A stretch of 64,000 nucleotides of DNA from DGNJ01 sp002388905 (GCA_036843405.1 DAITSJ010000003.1:62001-126000); one strand, 5' to 3'; shown: positions 30,099 to 43,595, counted from the first letter of the stretch. Program-made: numbers and translations. The notes: a model not told the origin generated them from the sequence alone.

Positions 30099-30438
30099 TT
30101 CAGAATCCGCTCAATAGCCGGGGAATCCGTCTTGTACAAGCCCCTTTTCGGCTGTAAAGCTGCTGCATTGTCCGTCCCTAAAAGCGTTAGCGACTTCAAG
30201 GATACGTGATGGTGAAGTCGTTGGGCAGACTTTCCGGCCCGGTTTTAAAGGCGGAAGGACGGAGACCAGGACTGTGGGCCGGACTTCAGTTCGATGAACG
30301 GACCGGCCTGGGACAGCATGTCCAGGCGTTTGCAGGGCTCGGCCGTTTCAGAATCGTCCGTGGAAATCAGCTGCAAACCGACCCGCAACTGGGCGGCGCA
30401 AGGCGTGTGCCCCTTGGGCTTTATCAAGGCACGAGCGA

Positions 30439-30465
30439 CAGTGAGTGGGGTGACTCTCATCACTG
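30439..30465. promoter_or_regulatory. Palindrome over the oxygenase -35
   Basis: CAGTGA (30439-30444) and TCACTG (30460-30465) are perfect inverted arms separated by 15 bases. They flank the -35 element, so a dimeric repressor bound here would block RNA polymerase. The regulator is not encoded nearby. Confidence 0.4.
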
Positions 30466-30477
30466 GGTGACTATAAT
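30450..30477 (+). promoter_or_regulatory. Promoter of the Rieske oxygenase gene
   Basis: -35 GTGACT (30450-30455, 4/6) and a perfect -10 TATAAT (30472-30477) are 16 bp apart, starting transcription near 30484. A strong AGGAGG precedes the ATG at 30546. Confidence 0.65.
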
Positions 30478-30545
30478 ATAAATTTGGGTATGTCTGTCCC
30501 GGCAATTACGATGATTGCCGCGCAATAACAATTACAGGAGGTTTC

Positions 30546-31748
30546 ATGAGTGACTCGCAAGTGGACAAAATCTATCAATCCGTGGCGAAAGAACGTCAAC
30601 GCACCGACTATCCCGCGTCGTTTCCTGTCCTGCCCCCGGTGCCATCCGCGCGCTACTGCAGCCAGGCGCTTTACGATCTTGAAATGGAGCATGTCTGGAA
30701 GAAATCCTGGTTGCGTGCCGGCCATATCAGCGAACTGCCAAAGGACGGCTCGTACAAGTTATTCGAGCAGTTGGGGCTTTCCATCATTATCAGCCGGGGC
30801 GTAGACGGGCAGGTTCGTGCCTTTCACAATATTTGCCGGCACCGGGGCTCGCCACTGGTGATCAACACACAGGGGACGGCGCGCCGGTTCGTATGTCCTT
30901 ATCATGCCTGGGGCTACAATACCCGGGGCAAACTGGACTCTGTCCCGGAGGAACGCAACTTCCCCTGCCTGGACAAGGACAAGAATGGCCTGTTGCCGGT
31001 GTTGTGCGCCGTTAAGCGGGGGGTGATTTATATCAATCTGGACGATGATGCCCAACCCCTGGAAGACTATCTGGCGTTCGAAGATCGGGAGATTGGTGAC
31101 TTCCCCCTGGAAGAGATGGAGGTCAAGCATGTGGTGCAGGTCGAGATGGACTGCAATTGGAAAACGGCGCTGGATAACTTTCTCGAAATCTACCATGTCA
31201 GCACGGTGCACACGAAAACCATAGCACCCTACCTGGATTCCAAGAGCAACATCATCGACCTGTACAAGCAGGGCCACGCGCGGCTGGCCACCGCCAAGCG
31301 GGGCCAGAGCATCTTCCAGTCCGAGAAGACGGCTTCCGAGACCCTCGGGGCTATTTTCAAGGACCATAATATCGCCGTGCTGCGCTTTCCCAATAACTTC
31401 ACCGCCATTGACCCCATGGGTTTTGCCTGGCAAACCTGGTGGCCGGCCGGTTTGAACAAAACGGTGATGGAAGTGTCGGTCATGGGCTGGCCCGGTGACA
31501 GCGATGAAGACAAGGCTTTCTGGGCGGGAATGAAACAACAGATTCTCGATATCGCCGCGGAGGATCAGTACCTGTTCGCCCCGATTCAACGGTCCCTGAA
31601 CAGCGGGCTGTTGCCGACGGTGACCATGGGCTATCAGGAGCGTGTACTGTACTGGTACCAGGAACAGATCGACCGGCTGATTGGCGTCGATAAGGTTCCA
31701 GAACATCTGCGCATCCAGCAGGTGTTGTCGGATCATGTTTCCGATTGA
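30546..31748 (+). CDS. Rieske non-haem iron oxygenase, alpha subunit
   Basis: This 400-residue protein has a Rieske domain with ligands Cys97-x-His99 (CRHRG) and Cys117-x2-His120 (CPYH). It also has a catalytic domain whose mononuclear iron ligands include His217 and His222 (YHVSTVH). The architecture matches aromatic ring-hydroxylating dioxygenases and related Rieske oxygenases that hydroxylate or demethylate. No beta subunit, reductase or ferredoxin is adjacent. It may use the small Rieske protein 10 kb upstream or a general ferredoxin reductase. The substrate cannot be inferred. An SDR and an aldehyde dehydrogenase lie at the left edge, but 28 kb away. Confidence 0.93.
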   Translation: MSDSQVDKIYQSVAKERQRTDYPASFPVLPPVPSARYCSQALYDLEMEHVWKKSWLRAGHISELPKDGSYKLFEQLGLSIIISRGVDGQVRAFHNICRHRGSPLVINTQGTARRFVCPYHAWGYNTRGKLDSVPEERNFPCLDKDKNGLLPVLCAVKRGVIYINLDDDAQPLEDYLAFEDREIGDFPLEEMEVKHVVQVEMDCNWKTALDNFLEIYHVSTVHTKTIAPYLDSKSNIIDLYKQGHARLATAKRGQSIFQSEKTASETLGAIFKDHNIAVLRFPNNFTAIDPMGFAWQTWWPAGLNKTVMEVSVMGWPGDSDEDKAFWAGMKQQILDIAAEDQYLFAPIQRSLNSGLLPTVTMGYQERVLYWYQEQIDRLIGVDKVPEHLRIQQVLSDHVSD

Positions 31749-32030
31749 CGCGGGGCAAGGTCCGGGAGCGGTATTGAATCCCCCCGACTCCATTTACACA
31801 ACGCCATAAACAGGCTATCGACAATCCTGCGGTTGTCGTCGCCGGGGTGATTTCACGGGCGCCGTGTGGGCCGGGTGGACGGGTTCAAGATCACTTCGAC
31901 TTGCCCAACCGGCTAAAGAACGGGGGCAACGCGGTGCCGACACTGGCGTGGGAAACAGAATGGGTCGTTGCCAGGGAGCGGAAGGGGGCCGATAAGCCAC
32001 GCCCCCGGACCCGGGCCGGCCAGTGAAGGC

Positions 32031-32993
32031 TCAGCCTCCGTGTTCAGGTCTCGGTATTTCGATGCCGTTTTCGAACAGTCGAGAGGGCTTGCCGGATAGC
32101 CAGGCCCGCCGACGCTGGGCGGGCTCATCGGCATCGAGGTCCGGATACCTGGGCGCGGTCATGTAGCTCGCGAACCACTCTCCCAAAAGCGTCTCGTCAT
32201 CGAGTATACGGTAAAGCACCTTTCGGGCTTCGCGGATAAAGGCCGGGTCGATGGTGTCGCTGGCCATGTCGGGGGTCAGCGGCGGGTCCCGGTAGTCCAG
32301 GTCGATATCCCGGCTGGCCAGCTCCGTGGCCAGGTCGGAAAGCATTTCTGTCCCAGTCGGTGCCCGGAAACCCACGGAATAGGTCATGCACTCGCCCACG
32401 GCCTCGCCCAGGTGAGCGACGCGTGGCGGGAGGTAGAGAATATCGCCCGGTTCGAGGATGTATTCAGCCGTGGCTTGAAAGTCGGCGAGTATTTTCAGGG
32501 GTGTTCCCTCAAGCAGGGGCGATGTCTCATCACAGGAAGGACCAACCTGCCAGCGTCGCTTGCCGCTGCCCTGGACCAGGAAAACGTCGTAATGGTCGAA
32601 ATGGGGGCCCACACCGCCGCGGTCGTTGGCGTAGCTGACCATGATGTCGTCGATGCGCCAGCGGGGCAGAAAGTCGAATTCGTCGATCAGGGCGCGGACC
32701 TCCGGTAGCCAAAGATCCACCGCCTGCACCAGCAGTGTCCACGGAGAATCGTCCGGCAACCTCCGGAAGTCCGCCTCACCGAACGGGCCGTGGTGCAATT
32801 CCCAGGGGCCGTCAAAACCTTGCTCCATGACGATGCGCGATTCCACGTCTTCCTCGAGGGCAAGGCCCGCCAGTTCGTCGCCGTCCAGGGGGGAGTGAAA
32901 GCCGGGCAACCCCTGGCGGATCAGCAGCGGTTTGCGCTGCCAGTAATCCCGCAGGAATTGCTCGGCGTCGATGCCTTCGGGGAATCGGATCAT
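32031..32993 (-). CDS. roxA: Ribosomal protein L16 arginine 3-hydroxylase
   Basis: This 320-residue JmjC/cupin oxygenase is RoxA (YcfD), which hydroxylates Arg81 of ribosomal protein L16 using Fe(II) and 2-oxoglutarate. The iron triad is His131 and Asp133 (HFDHYDVF) and His194 in PPRVAHLGEA. The region SYANDRGGVGPHFD is the family signature. The gene lies immediately downstream of purB (3-base gap), so purB transcripts probably read into it. Confidence 0.9.
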   Translation of the reverse strand: MIRFPEGIDAEQFLRDYWQRKPLLIRQGLPGFHSPLDGDELAGLALEEDVESRIVMEQGFDGPWELHHGPFGEADFRRLPDDSPWTLLVQAVDLWLPEVRALIDEFDFLPRWRIDDIMVSYANDRGGVGPHFDHYDVFLVQGSGKRRWQVGPSCDETSPLLEGTPLKILADFQATAEYILEPGDILYLPPRVAHLGEAVGECMTYSVGFRAPTGTEMLSDLATELASRDIDLDYRDPPLTPDMASDTIDPAFIREARKVLYRILDDETLLGEWFASYMTAPRYPDLDADEPAQRRRAWLSGKPSRLFENGIEIPRPEHGG

Positions 32994-32996
32994 GGC

Positions 32997-34367
32997 TTAC
33001 CGGATCTTTTTCGCCTGGTCGGCGGCATTGCCGGTGTAGGTGGCCGGCGTGAGGGCTTTCAGGTTGTTTTTGGCGGCTTCGGGGATGGCCAGGTTATCGA
33101 TAAAGTCCTGCATCTTTTCCCGGGTGATACCCTGGCCCCGGGTGAGTTCCTTGAGTTTTTCGTAGGGCTTTTCGATATTGTAGCGGCGCATGACGGTTTG
33201 CACGGGCTCGGCCAGTACCTCCCAGGCCTGGTCGAGGTCGGCGGCGATGCGTTCCCGGTTGAGCTCCAGTTTGCCCATGCCCTTGAGGGTGGCCTCATAG
33301 GCAATCAGGCTGTAGCCGAAACCCACACCCATGTTGCGCAATACCGTTGAGTCCGTCAGGTCCCGCTGCCAGCGGGAAATGGGCAGCTTCTGGGCCAGGT
33401 GGGTGAACACGGCATTGGCGATACCCAGGTTGCCCTCGGAGTTCTCGAAGTCGATGGGGTTGACCTTGTGGGGCATGGTGGAGGAGCCCACCTCGCCGGC
33501 CACGGTTTTCTGCTTGAAGTAACCCAGGGAAATATAGCCCCAGATATCCCGGTCGAAATCGATGAGGATGGTGTTGAGCCGGGCAATGGCGTCGAACAGT
33601 TCGGCAATGCAGTCATGGGGCTCGATCTGGGTGGTGTAGGGGTTCCATGTCAGCCCCAGCTCGCCGATGAATACCCGGGCGTTGTCCTGCCAGTCGATTT
33701 CCGGGTAGGCGGACAGGTGGGCATTGTAGTTGCCCACGGCGCCGTTGAATTTGCCCAGCAGCGCTACCTGCCGGATCTGTTCGATCTGCCGCTGCAGACG
33801 GTAGGCGACATTGGCCAGTTCCTTGCCCACTGTGGTGGGGGAGGCGGTCTGGCCGTGAGTGCGCGACAGCATAGGCACTTCGGCAAATTCCACCGCCATG
33901 CGGGCGATGCCGTCGTGGATTTTCCCGACCGCGGGCAGCAGCACGTCGTCACGCCCCTGGCGCAGCATCAGGCCATGGGCGGTGTTGTTGATGTCCTCGG
34001 ACGTGCAGGCGAAGTGGACGAATTCGCTCACCGCTTCCAGTTCCGTGTTGCCGGCGATCTTTTCCTTGAGGAAGTATTCCACCGCCTTGACGTCGTGGTT
34101 GGTGGTGCGCTCGATGTCCTTGATACGCTGGGCATCCGCTTCGGAAAAACGGCTGACGATCGCCTCGAGGACGCTGTTGGCGTCGTCGCTGAAAGCCGGC
34201 ACTTCGGCAATTCCCGGATGCTGTGCCAGGCGCTGCAGCCAGCGTACTTCCACCTCCACCCGGGCGCGGATGAGGCCGAATTCGCTGAATATTTCCCGCA
34301 GGGGGCTGGTTTTATTGCCGTAGCGGCCGTCGATGGGGGAGATCGCGGTGAGCGGCGAAAGATCCAT
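32997..34367 (-). CDS. purB: Adenylosuccinate lyase
   Basis: This 456-residue enzyme acts at two steps of purine synthesis (SAICAR to AICAR, and adenylosuccinate to AMP). The family signature GSSTMPHKVNPIDFEN is at about residues 294-309, and the catalytic His and Ser lie in SRTHGQTASPTT and the signature loop. It opens MDLSPLTAISPIDGRYG, the normal start. It sits in the order hflD-purB-roxA on the minus strand, with hflD ending 98 bases upstream. Confidence 0.97.
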   Translation of the reverse strand: MDLSPLTAISPIDGRYGNKTSPLREIFSEFGLIRARVEVEVRWLQRLAQHPGIAEVPAFSDDANSVLEAIVSRFSEADAQRIKDIERTTNHDVKAVEYFLKEKIAGNTELEAVSEFVHFACTSEDINNTAHGLMLRQGRDDVLLPAVGKIHDGIARMAVEFAEVPMLSRTHGQTASPTTVGKELANVAYRLQRQIEQIRQVALLGKFNGAVGNYNAHLSAYPEIDWQDNARVFIGELGLTWNPYTTQIEPHDCIAELFDAIARLNTILIDFDRDIWGYISLGYFKQKTVAGEVGSSTMPHKVNPIDFENSEGNLGIANAVFTHLAQKLPISRWQRDLTDSTVLRNMGVGFGYSLIAYEATLKGMGKLELNRERIAADLDQAWEVLAEPVQTVMRRYNIEKPYEKLKELTRGQGITREKMQDFIDNLAIPEAAKNNLKALTPATYTGNAADQAKKIR

Positions 34368-34464
34368 GAGAGTCTGCCTTTGCGCTTGTTGCCGATGGGA
34401 GGCGGCGAATTCTAACCGAAACGGGCGGGCATTTCAGGTGCTCGGGCCGTTGTGCTGGCCGCCC

Positions 34465-35094
34465 CTACAGCGAACGGCGCAGATCCCGGACACCGTCGAG
34501 GATATCGCCGCGGTTGAAAATCAGGTGTCGGCGCCTGCCGCCCAGTTGGTGCCAGAGTATCGCCGAGCGGATCCCTGCAAATAACAGGCAACGGATGCGG
34601 TTGGCAATGTCAGGCTGTTGCAGGTGTTCGGCCAGCCCCTTAACCTGGATCCGAAAACGAAGCGTGCTGATGGTCTGCTGGTAGAGATCGGCCAGGTTGG
34701 CAATGACATTGGTATGGGTTTCGTTAAAGTGTTCCGCCTGCCGGCGCGCTCCCTCGATTCCCTTGCCGATCCTGTCCAGCATGGCCTTATTGGCCATTAC
34801 CTTTTTCTCGAGATAGAGCACCCCCAGCACGTAGCGCAGGCTTTCCGGCTGGCGGCGACTCCTCGAATTGCCGAAGATATCGGCCATGGCCTCGAACCCC
34901 ACGGCCAATCCGCTGGTACCGTCGAAAACAGCGTCCACGGAGGTAGGGTTTTGCTGGAACAGGCTGTGTATGCAGGTGGCGAACGCCCGGCTGTCGCAAT
35001 TGCCCAGGCGGCCCAGACTGTCCACCAGGTGGCAGGCCTGAAACACGCCGCCCAGGGCGATCAGTTGATCACGACTGGGTCGGGAAAAGAGCAT
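34465..35094 (-). CDS. hflD: High-frequency lysogenization protein HflD homologue
   Basis: This 209-residue protein belongs to the HflD family, whose member in E. coli is membrane-associated and affects lambda CII stability. It opens LIALGGVFQACHLVDSLGRLG and has the conserved YVLGVLYLEKKVMANKAMLDRIGKGIEGA segment near residue 90. The start overlaps the mnmA stop by 26 bases, an arrangement conserved in many gammaproteobacteria. The cell role outside phage infection is unknown. Confidence 0.93.
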   Translation of the reverse strand: MLFSRPSRDQLIALGGVFQACHLVDSLGRLGNCDSRAFATCIHSLFQQNPTSVDAVFDGTSGLAVGFEAMADIFGNSRSRRQPESLRYVLGVLYLEKKVMANKAMLDRIGKGIEGARRQAEHFNETHTNVIANLADLYQQTISTLRFRIQVKGLAEHLQQPDIANRIRCLLFAGIRSAILWHQLGGRRRHLIFNRGDILDGVRDLRRSL

Positions 35095-36202
35095 CCGACG
35101 CCTCCCTCTGGTGCTGCCGGCTTTCCCGGTGTTCGATAACGCCGCCGCCCAGGCAGATGTCGCCGTCGTAAAAAACCACCGACTGGCCGGGCGTTATGGC
35201 CCGCTGCGGTTGGTCAAACTCGACGCGGAAAACGCCGTTTTCGTGGCGGATCACCGTGCAGTCCTGATCAGGCTGGCGGTAGCGGGTCTTGGCCCGGCAG
35301 CGGAAAAGGGACTCGGCGGGGTCGCCGTTGATCCAGTGAACGTCCGAGGTGGTGAGAGCATTGGCATAGAGTAGGGGATGGTCGCCCTGCACCGCGATAA
35401 GCACATTGCGTTCCAGGTCCTTGTCGGCCACGTACCAGGGAGCCTCGGAAGCGCCCCGGACGCCGCCGATACCCAGCCCTTGTCTCTGGCCCAACGTGTA
35501 ATACATGAGGCCGGCATGTTCGCCAATCGCCTCGCCCTCCGGTGTTTCCACCGTGCCGGGCCGGGCCGGCAGGTATTGCTGGAGGAAGTCCCTGAAACGC
35601 CGTTCGCCAATAAAACAGATGCCGGTGCTGTCCTTCTTGTCGTGGGTGACGAGGTGGTGGCGTTCGGCGATGCGGCGGACCTCGCCTTTCTTCAGATCCC
35701 CCAGCGGAAACAGGGTTCTGGCCAGGGCGTCCTCTTCCACCGCGTGAAGAAAATAGCTTTGATCCTTGTTGGGGTCGACACCCTTGAGCAGATAGGTGTG
35801 CCCGTCCCGGTCGAGGCGGCGCACGTAGTGGCCCGTGGCGATGAGATCCGCACCCAGTAATTCGGCATATTCCAGGAACACCTTGAACTTGATTTCCCGG
35901 TTGCAGAGGATATCCGGGTTGGGCGTGCGGCCGGCCCGGTATTCCGCGAGAAAATGTTCGAAGACATTGTTCCAGTATTCGGCGGCAAAATTGGCGGTGT
36001 GCAGTTCGATATCCAGTCTGGCGCACACCTTTTCGGCGTCCGCGAGATCTTCCTTCGCCGTGCAATACTCCGTGCCGTCGTCCTCGTCCCAGTTTTTCAT
36101 GAACAGGCCGGCCACCCGGTAGCCCTGCTCCTTGAGCAGCAGGGCGGAGACCGAGGAATCCACGCCACCGGACATGCCGACAATGACTTTGGGCTTGTTC
36201 AT
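35069..36202 (-). CDS. mnmA: tRNA 2-thiouridylase
   Basis: This 377-residue enzyme adds sulfur to U34 of tRNA Lys, Glu and Gln. The ATP-binding loop GMSGGVDSSVSA is at residues 9-20. The catalytic cysteines are in NPDILCNREIKF (about 100) and STGICFIGERRF (about 199). The start overlaps the nudJ stop by one base, and it is the second of four overlapping or adjacent genes (rluE-nudJ-mnmA-hflD). Confidence 0.97.
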   Translation of the reverse strand: MNKPKVIVGMSGGVDSSVSALLLKEQGYRVAGLFMKNWDEDDGTEYCTAKEDLADAEKVCARLDIELHTANFAAEYWNNVFEHFLAEYRAGRTPNPDILCNREIKFKVFLEYAELLGADLIATGHYVRRLDRDGHTYLLKGVDPNKDQSYFLHAVEEDALARTLFPLGDLKKGEVRRIAERHHLVTHDKKDSTGICFIGERRFRDFLQQYLPARPGTVETPEGEAIGEHAGLMYYTLGQRQGLGIGGVRGASEAPWYVADKDLERNVLIAVQGDHPLLYANALTTSDVHWINGDPAESLFRCRAKTRYRQPDQDCTVIRHENGVFRVEFDQPQRAITPGQSVVFYDGDICLGGGVIEHRESRQHQREASDALFPTQS

Positions 36203-36663
36203 CAGTCCCTGGTCCCGGAAAAGTTTTTAATCATATCCAGAGGATAGATGGGGCCGGCGAGGAAATTCTCAACCGTGGCCAGGACCATGGGGCTCCGCAA
36301 CCGGTCGGCATGGCCGGCGATAGTGTCAGGATCCCACCAGACAGTGCCGATGATCCCGGCATCGAGCTTGCCCTCGGTCTGCTCGGCGAGGGGTTCGGCA
36401 CAAAAGTTCATCCGGTAATAGGTTTCGCCGTTGTGGGGAGACCTGTACGTGGCGATTCCCAGAAACCCGGTCAGCTCGACGCGCCAGCGGGTTTCCTCGA
36501 GCACTTCGCGCAGGGCCGCCTGCTCGAGAGTTTCGCCGGGTTCCACGTGACCGGCAGGCTGGTTGACGACCTCGCGGCCGGTTTCGCCCCGCTCCCTCAC
36601 CAACAGAAAGCGACCGTCGCGGTGGATGACGGTGGCCACCGTGAGATGAATAATGCCTGGCAT
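36202..36663 (-). CDS. nudJ: Nudix hydrolase, NudJ-type
   Basis: From ATG 36663 the protein has 153 residues, the same length as E. coli NudJ (thiamine-pyrophosphate/HMP-PP hydrolase). The Nudix box reads GHVEPGETLEQAALREVLEETRW; the usual Gly near its end is replaced by Arg-Trp, a change also common in NudJ relatives. Upstream in-frame starts at 36738 would overlap rluE and add a Pro-rich tail, so they were rejected. Position next to mnmA fits the family. Confidence 0.88.
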   Translation of the reverse strand: MPGIIHLTVATVIHRDGRFLLVRERGETGREVVNQPAGHVEPGETLEQAALREVLEETRWRVELTGFLGIATYRSPHNGETYYRMNFCAEPLAEQTEGKLDAGIIGTVWWDPDTIAGHADRLRSPMVLATVENFLAGPIYPLDMIKNFSGTRD

Positions 36664-36667
36664 GTCG

Positions 36668-37264
36668 TCAGCGGGACCTCTTGCGGGCGGGGCGTTTCGG
36701 GGGGCGCCCATTGTCCCCGGGGGCGTGTACTTGTTCAACCCTGTATTCGCCCGGCTGGAGGTCGCCGAGGCTCCAGTTGCCTATGCGGACTCTCACCAGC
36801 CGAAGGGTAGGCAGACCCACGGCGGCGGTCATGCGGCGTACCTGCCGGTTGCGTCCTTCGGTGATGGTCAATTCCAGCCAGCGGGTGGGAATCGACTGCC
36901 GTTCGCGGATCGGGGGTATCCGGGGCCACAGGTCGGGCTCGGCAATCACCGAGACCCTGGCGGGTCGGGTTTTCCCGTCCTTGAGCACGACACCGTCGGC
37001 CAGGCGCTTCAGTTGATCGGGGCTCGCGTCCCCCTCCACCTGGACCCAATAGGTCTTGGGCAGCTTGTAACGCGGTTGACTGATACGCGCCTGTAGGCGG
37101 CCGTCGTCGGTAAGAAGCAGAAGTCCCTCGGAGTCGGCGTCCAGCCGGCCCGCGGGATAGACGCCCGGCAGTTCGATGCGGCTGGCCAGGGTGGTATGGC
37201 GGTCGCCGCCGGTAAACTGTGAGAGCATGCCGCACGGCTTGTTGAACAGGACAATTCGGCTCAT
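36668..37264 (-). CDS. rluE: 23S rRNA pseudouridine 2457 synthase
   Basis: This 198-residue RsuA/RluE-type enzyme isomerises U2457 in 23S rRNA. The catalytic aspartate is in GRLDADSEGLLLLT, about residue 42. KTYWVQVEGD and RNRQVRRMTAAVGLPTLRLVR are also typical. The C-terminus carries a basic tail (RPPKRPARKRSR) that may help bind RNA. It lacks an S4 domain, as in RluE. The nudJ start lies five bases downstream, so the two are coupled. Confidence 0.94.
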   Translation of the reverse strand: MSRIVLFNKPCGMLSQFTGGDRHTTLASRIELPGVYPAGRLDADSEGLLLLTDDGRLQARISQPRYKLPKTYWVQVEGDASPDQLKRLADGVVLKDGKTRPARVSVIAEPDLWPRIPPIRERQSIPTRWLELTITEGRNRQVRRMTAAVGLPTLRLVRVRIGNWSLGDLQPGEYRVEQVHAPGDNGRPPKRPARKRSR

Positions 37265-37599
37265 GGCGGTGTTCCTTGGAGTCGGGCGTCATTAGATCGT
37301 CGTGTCGGTTCGTGCTAGAATCGCGTCGTTTCGGGTGCCTGTTGTACACGGTGGCGGCGCCTTTGCCAAGGAAACCGACGCGCGGTTTCCTGCCCGCTCA
37401 CCGGAGTCCCCGGAGGCTGGCGTTGCCCCCGTCCAAGTCTATCTCTACCACAGCGCACTGAATAACCGAGGCCACGACCTCCGATTAATGGCGTGCCCCG
37501 GCCGGCTTCATGCGGGCGAGTTGACAATGCCCGGCATGCGGCGAAAGCCCGGCCCCGGATTCGACCATGCGATATTCCAGCAATGCAAAGGAAGACAAG
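37265..37599. other. rluE-icd divergent spacer
   Basis: This 335-base spacer contains a likely extended -10 for icd at 37313-37321. Nothing else recognisable was found, and the transcript leader downstream of it would be about 270 bases. Confidence 0.5.
37313..37321 (+). promoter_or_regulatory. Extended -10 promoter element before icd
   Basis: TGC followed by TAGAAT (37316-37321) forms an extended -10 element. No good -35 exists at 17 bp upstream, as is common for extended -10 promoters. It would give an icd leader of about 270 bases. Confidence 0.35.
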
Positions 37600-39831
<2,232 letters not shown>

Positions 39832-39862
39832 CGTCCTCGCTGGCAACGGGATCGAATCCCGC

Positions 39863-39890
39863 AGCCCCGGCTCATGCGCCGGGGCTCTTT
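39863..39890 (+). terminator. Probable intrinsic terminator of icd
   Basis: AGCCCCGGC (39863-39871) pairs perfectly with GCCGGGGCT (39878-39886) around a six-base loop, followed by CTTTAT. It begins 32 bases after the icd stop. Confidence 0.65.
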
Positions 39891-40005
39891 ATAGAGAGAG
39901 GTCGAGAAGGCTGGAAAACCGATCTTTGGCACAGGGGAATACATCACCGGAAGCTTAACGTCCCGGTGTGTTGGTGCCCGCACTTCCCTGGATGGGGGCG
40001 GGGGC

Positions 40006-40323
40006 TCAGCGGGCTATCGAGGGGTCGCTCTGGGAAGCGTTGACCGGCTGGTCGTCGCCGGCTGCCACGACCTCGCTGCGTACATTACCATCGCCCTGGT
40101 TTCCGCCGCTCTGGGGTTTGTCGCCAGGGACGATGTTGGTGGCATGCAGCCCTTTGTCGCCCTCGCTGACCTCGAAAGTGACCTCCTGGCCGGCTTTCAG
40201 GGTTTTGTAGCCTTCCATGCTGATCGCGGAATAGTGGGCAAAAATGTCATTGCTGCCATCCTGGGGAAGGATGAAACCGAACCCCTTGGCATTATTGAAC
40301 CACTTTACAGTTCCCTTCGGCAT
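40006..40323 (-). CDS. cspD: Cold-shock-domain protein (CspD-like)
   Basis: This 105-residue protein has a complete cold-shock domain in residues 1-67 (MPKGTVKWFNNAKGFGFILP with RNP1 KGFGFI, then DIFAHYSA for RNP2), followed by a glycine- and Ser-rich tail of about 35 residues. Such proteins bind single-stranded RNA or DNA. Its place beside clpS-clpA and icd is the typical position of cspD, whose E. coli form inhibits replication in stationary phase. GGGAGAG lies just upstream of the ATG at 40323. Confidence 0.88.
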   Translation of the reverse strand: MPKGTVKWFNNAKGFGFILPQDGSNDIFAHYSAISMEGYKTLKAGQEVTFEVSEGDKGLHATNIVPGDKPQSGGNQGDGNVRSEVVAAGDDQPVNASQSDPSIAR

Positions 40324-40569
40324 AAACACTCTCCCGCCTCTGGTACTTTGTTATAGATTTCCGGGCTCATAGAGGCGCATATGGCCCGACTGGGCGCTAC
40401 CGATGAGGTAGTCCAAGTCTTGTACTAATATCCGCATTTTAGTGCCAAGTCAAGGGTGAATTTGCAAAAAATTGCCCCCAAAACTCCTCGTTAGACGCTA
40501 AAATAGGAACCATGCGAGGATCAATGAATATTCCACCGGCGTATCCGGTGCAGGAGGTTGCGGGTAATC

Positions 40570-40932
40570 GTGTTACAGCTAATCCATGCGGCAGGTGATC
40601 CCTCATCCGGCGATCAGCCATCAAAAGATGCGGTTGTCGAGGAAGCGAAACCGCGCCTGAAAAAGCCGCCCCTGTACAAGGTAATAATGCTCAATGACGA
40701 CTATACCCCCATGGAGTTTGTCGTCGATATTCTCCAGACCATCTTCGGTATGGATAGGGAGCTGGCAGTTCGTGTTATGCTGAAAGTACACACCGAGGGT
40801 CGGGCCGTATGCGGGGTCTTCACCCGGGATGTGGCCGAGACCAAGTCGACCCAGGTTGCCCAGTACGCCAGGGAAAATGAGCACCCCCTGGTCTGCGAAA
40901 TTGAACCGGCGGACGACGGCGACAGTGATTAG
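40570..40932 (+). CDS. clpS: ClpS, ClpA adaptor for N-degrons
   Basis: This 120-residue protein is ClpS, which recognises N-terminal Leu, Phe, Trp and Tyr and delivers substrates to ClpAP. The fold core YKVIMLNDDYTPMEFVVDIL (about residues 37-56) contains the pocket residues Asn-Asp-Asp, and EGRAVCGVFTRDVAETK supplies the ClpA-binding face. The start is best at GTG 40570, because AGGAGG ends at 40557, 12 bases before it, while TTG 40558 would leave no spacing. A possible -10 (TAAAAT) lies at 40499-40504. The gene is followed 12 bases later by clpA. Confidence 0.93.
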   Translation: MLQLIHAAGDPSSGDQPSKDAVVEEAKPRLKKPPLYKVIMLNDDYTPMEFVVDILQTIFGMDRELAVRVMLKVHTEGRAVCGVFTRDVAETKSTQVAQYARENEHPLVCEIEPADDGDSD

Positions 40933-40944
40933 GAGTCCACGACC

Positions 40945-43206
<2,262 letters not shown>

Positions 43207-43275
43207 GGATTTCGTCGGGGGAGCCCGTCGCGTCGCGGCTTCAGGCCGTGGACCCCCGGGCCGGGACCGTGGTTG

Positions 43276-43494
43276 TTAACGGGCCCGGTAGGTAATGCGT
43301 CCCTTGCTCAGGTCGTAGGGGGTCAGTTCCACCTTGACCTTGTCGCCGGTGAGGATCCGGATATAGTTCTTGCGCATCTTGCCGGAAATATGGGCCGTGA
43401 CAACGTGCCCGTTCTCCAGCTTGACGCGGAAAGTGGTATTGGGAAGGGTGTCGATGACTTCGCCTTCCATTTCAATATGATCTTCTTTGGGCAT
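43276..43494 (-). CDS. infA: Translation initiation factor IF-1
   Basis: This 72-residue protein is IF-1, with the S1/OB-fold core EMEGEVIDTLPNTTFRVKLEN and the conserved end LSKGRITYRAR. It blocks the ribosomal A site during initiation. The ATG at 43494 gives the standard MPKEDHIEMEG start; earlier in-frame codons are not conserved. It is immediately downstream of bpt on the same strand, with clpA convergent. Confidence 0.97.
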   Translation of the reverse strand: MPKEDHIEMEGEVIDTLPNTTFRVKLENGHVVTAHISGKMRKNYIRILTGDKVKVELTPYDLSKGRITYRAR

Positions 43495-43595
43495 AGACGC
43501 CGGCTGCTCCACATGGTTTTCAGTAGGGCGGGCATTTTGCCTCAAAAAAAGAGGGAAGGCAAAGACTTAGAGAGACTGCCAAAAGTTTGCCGCGT

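Larger units (their letters stand above)
30099..30545. other. cvrA-oxygenase divergent spacer
   Basis: This 447-base spacer contains the promoter and palindrome of the Rieske oxygenase near its right end. A reverse 86-codon open frame (30245-30505) has no ribosome-binding site and no recognisable domain, so it is not called. Nothing else is recognisable. Confidence 0.6.

Noticed and set aside
30245..30505. 86-codon minus-strand frame before the Rieske oxygenase
   Set aside because: No ribosome-binding site, no domain, and it overlaps the oxygenase promoter and palindrome.
31764..31795. tRNA- or tmRNA-like 3' end (TTGAATCCCCCCGACTCCA)
   Set aside because: The T-stem bases do not pair and no acceptor 5' half is present, so it is only a chance resemblance.
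43536..43563. Inverted repeat TTTGCCT/AGGCAAA after bpt as a terminator
   Set aside because: The A/T-run lies inside the loop rather than after the stem.
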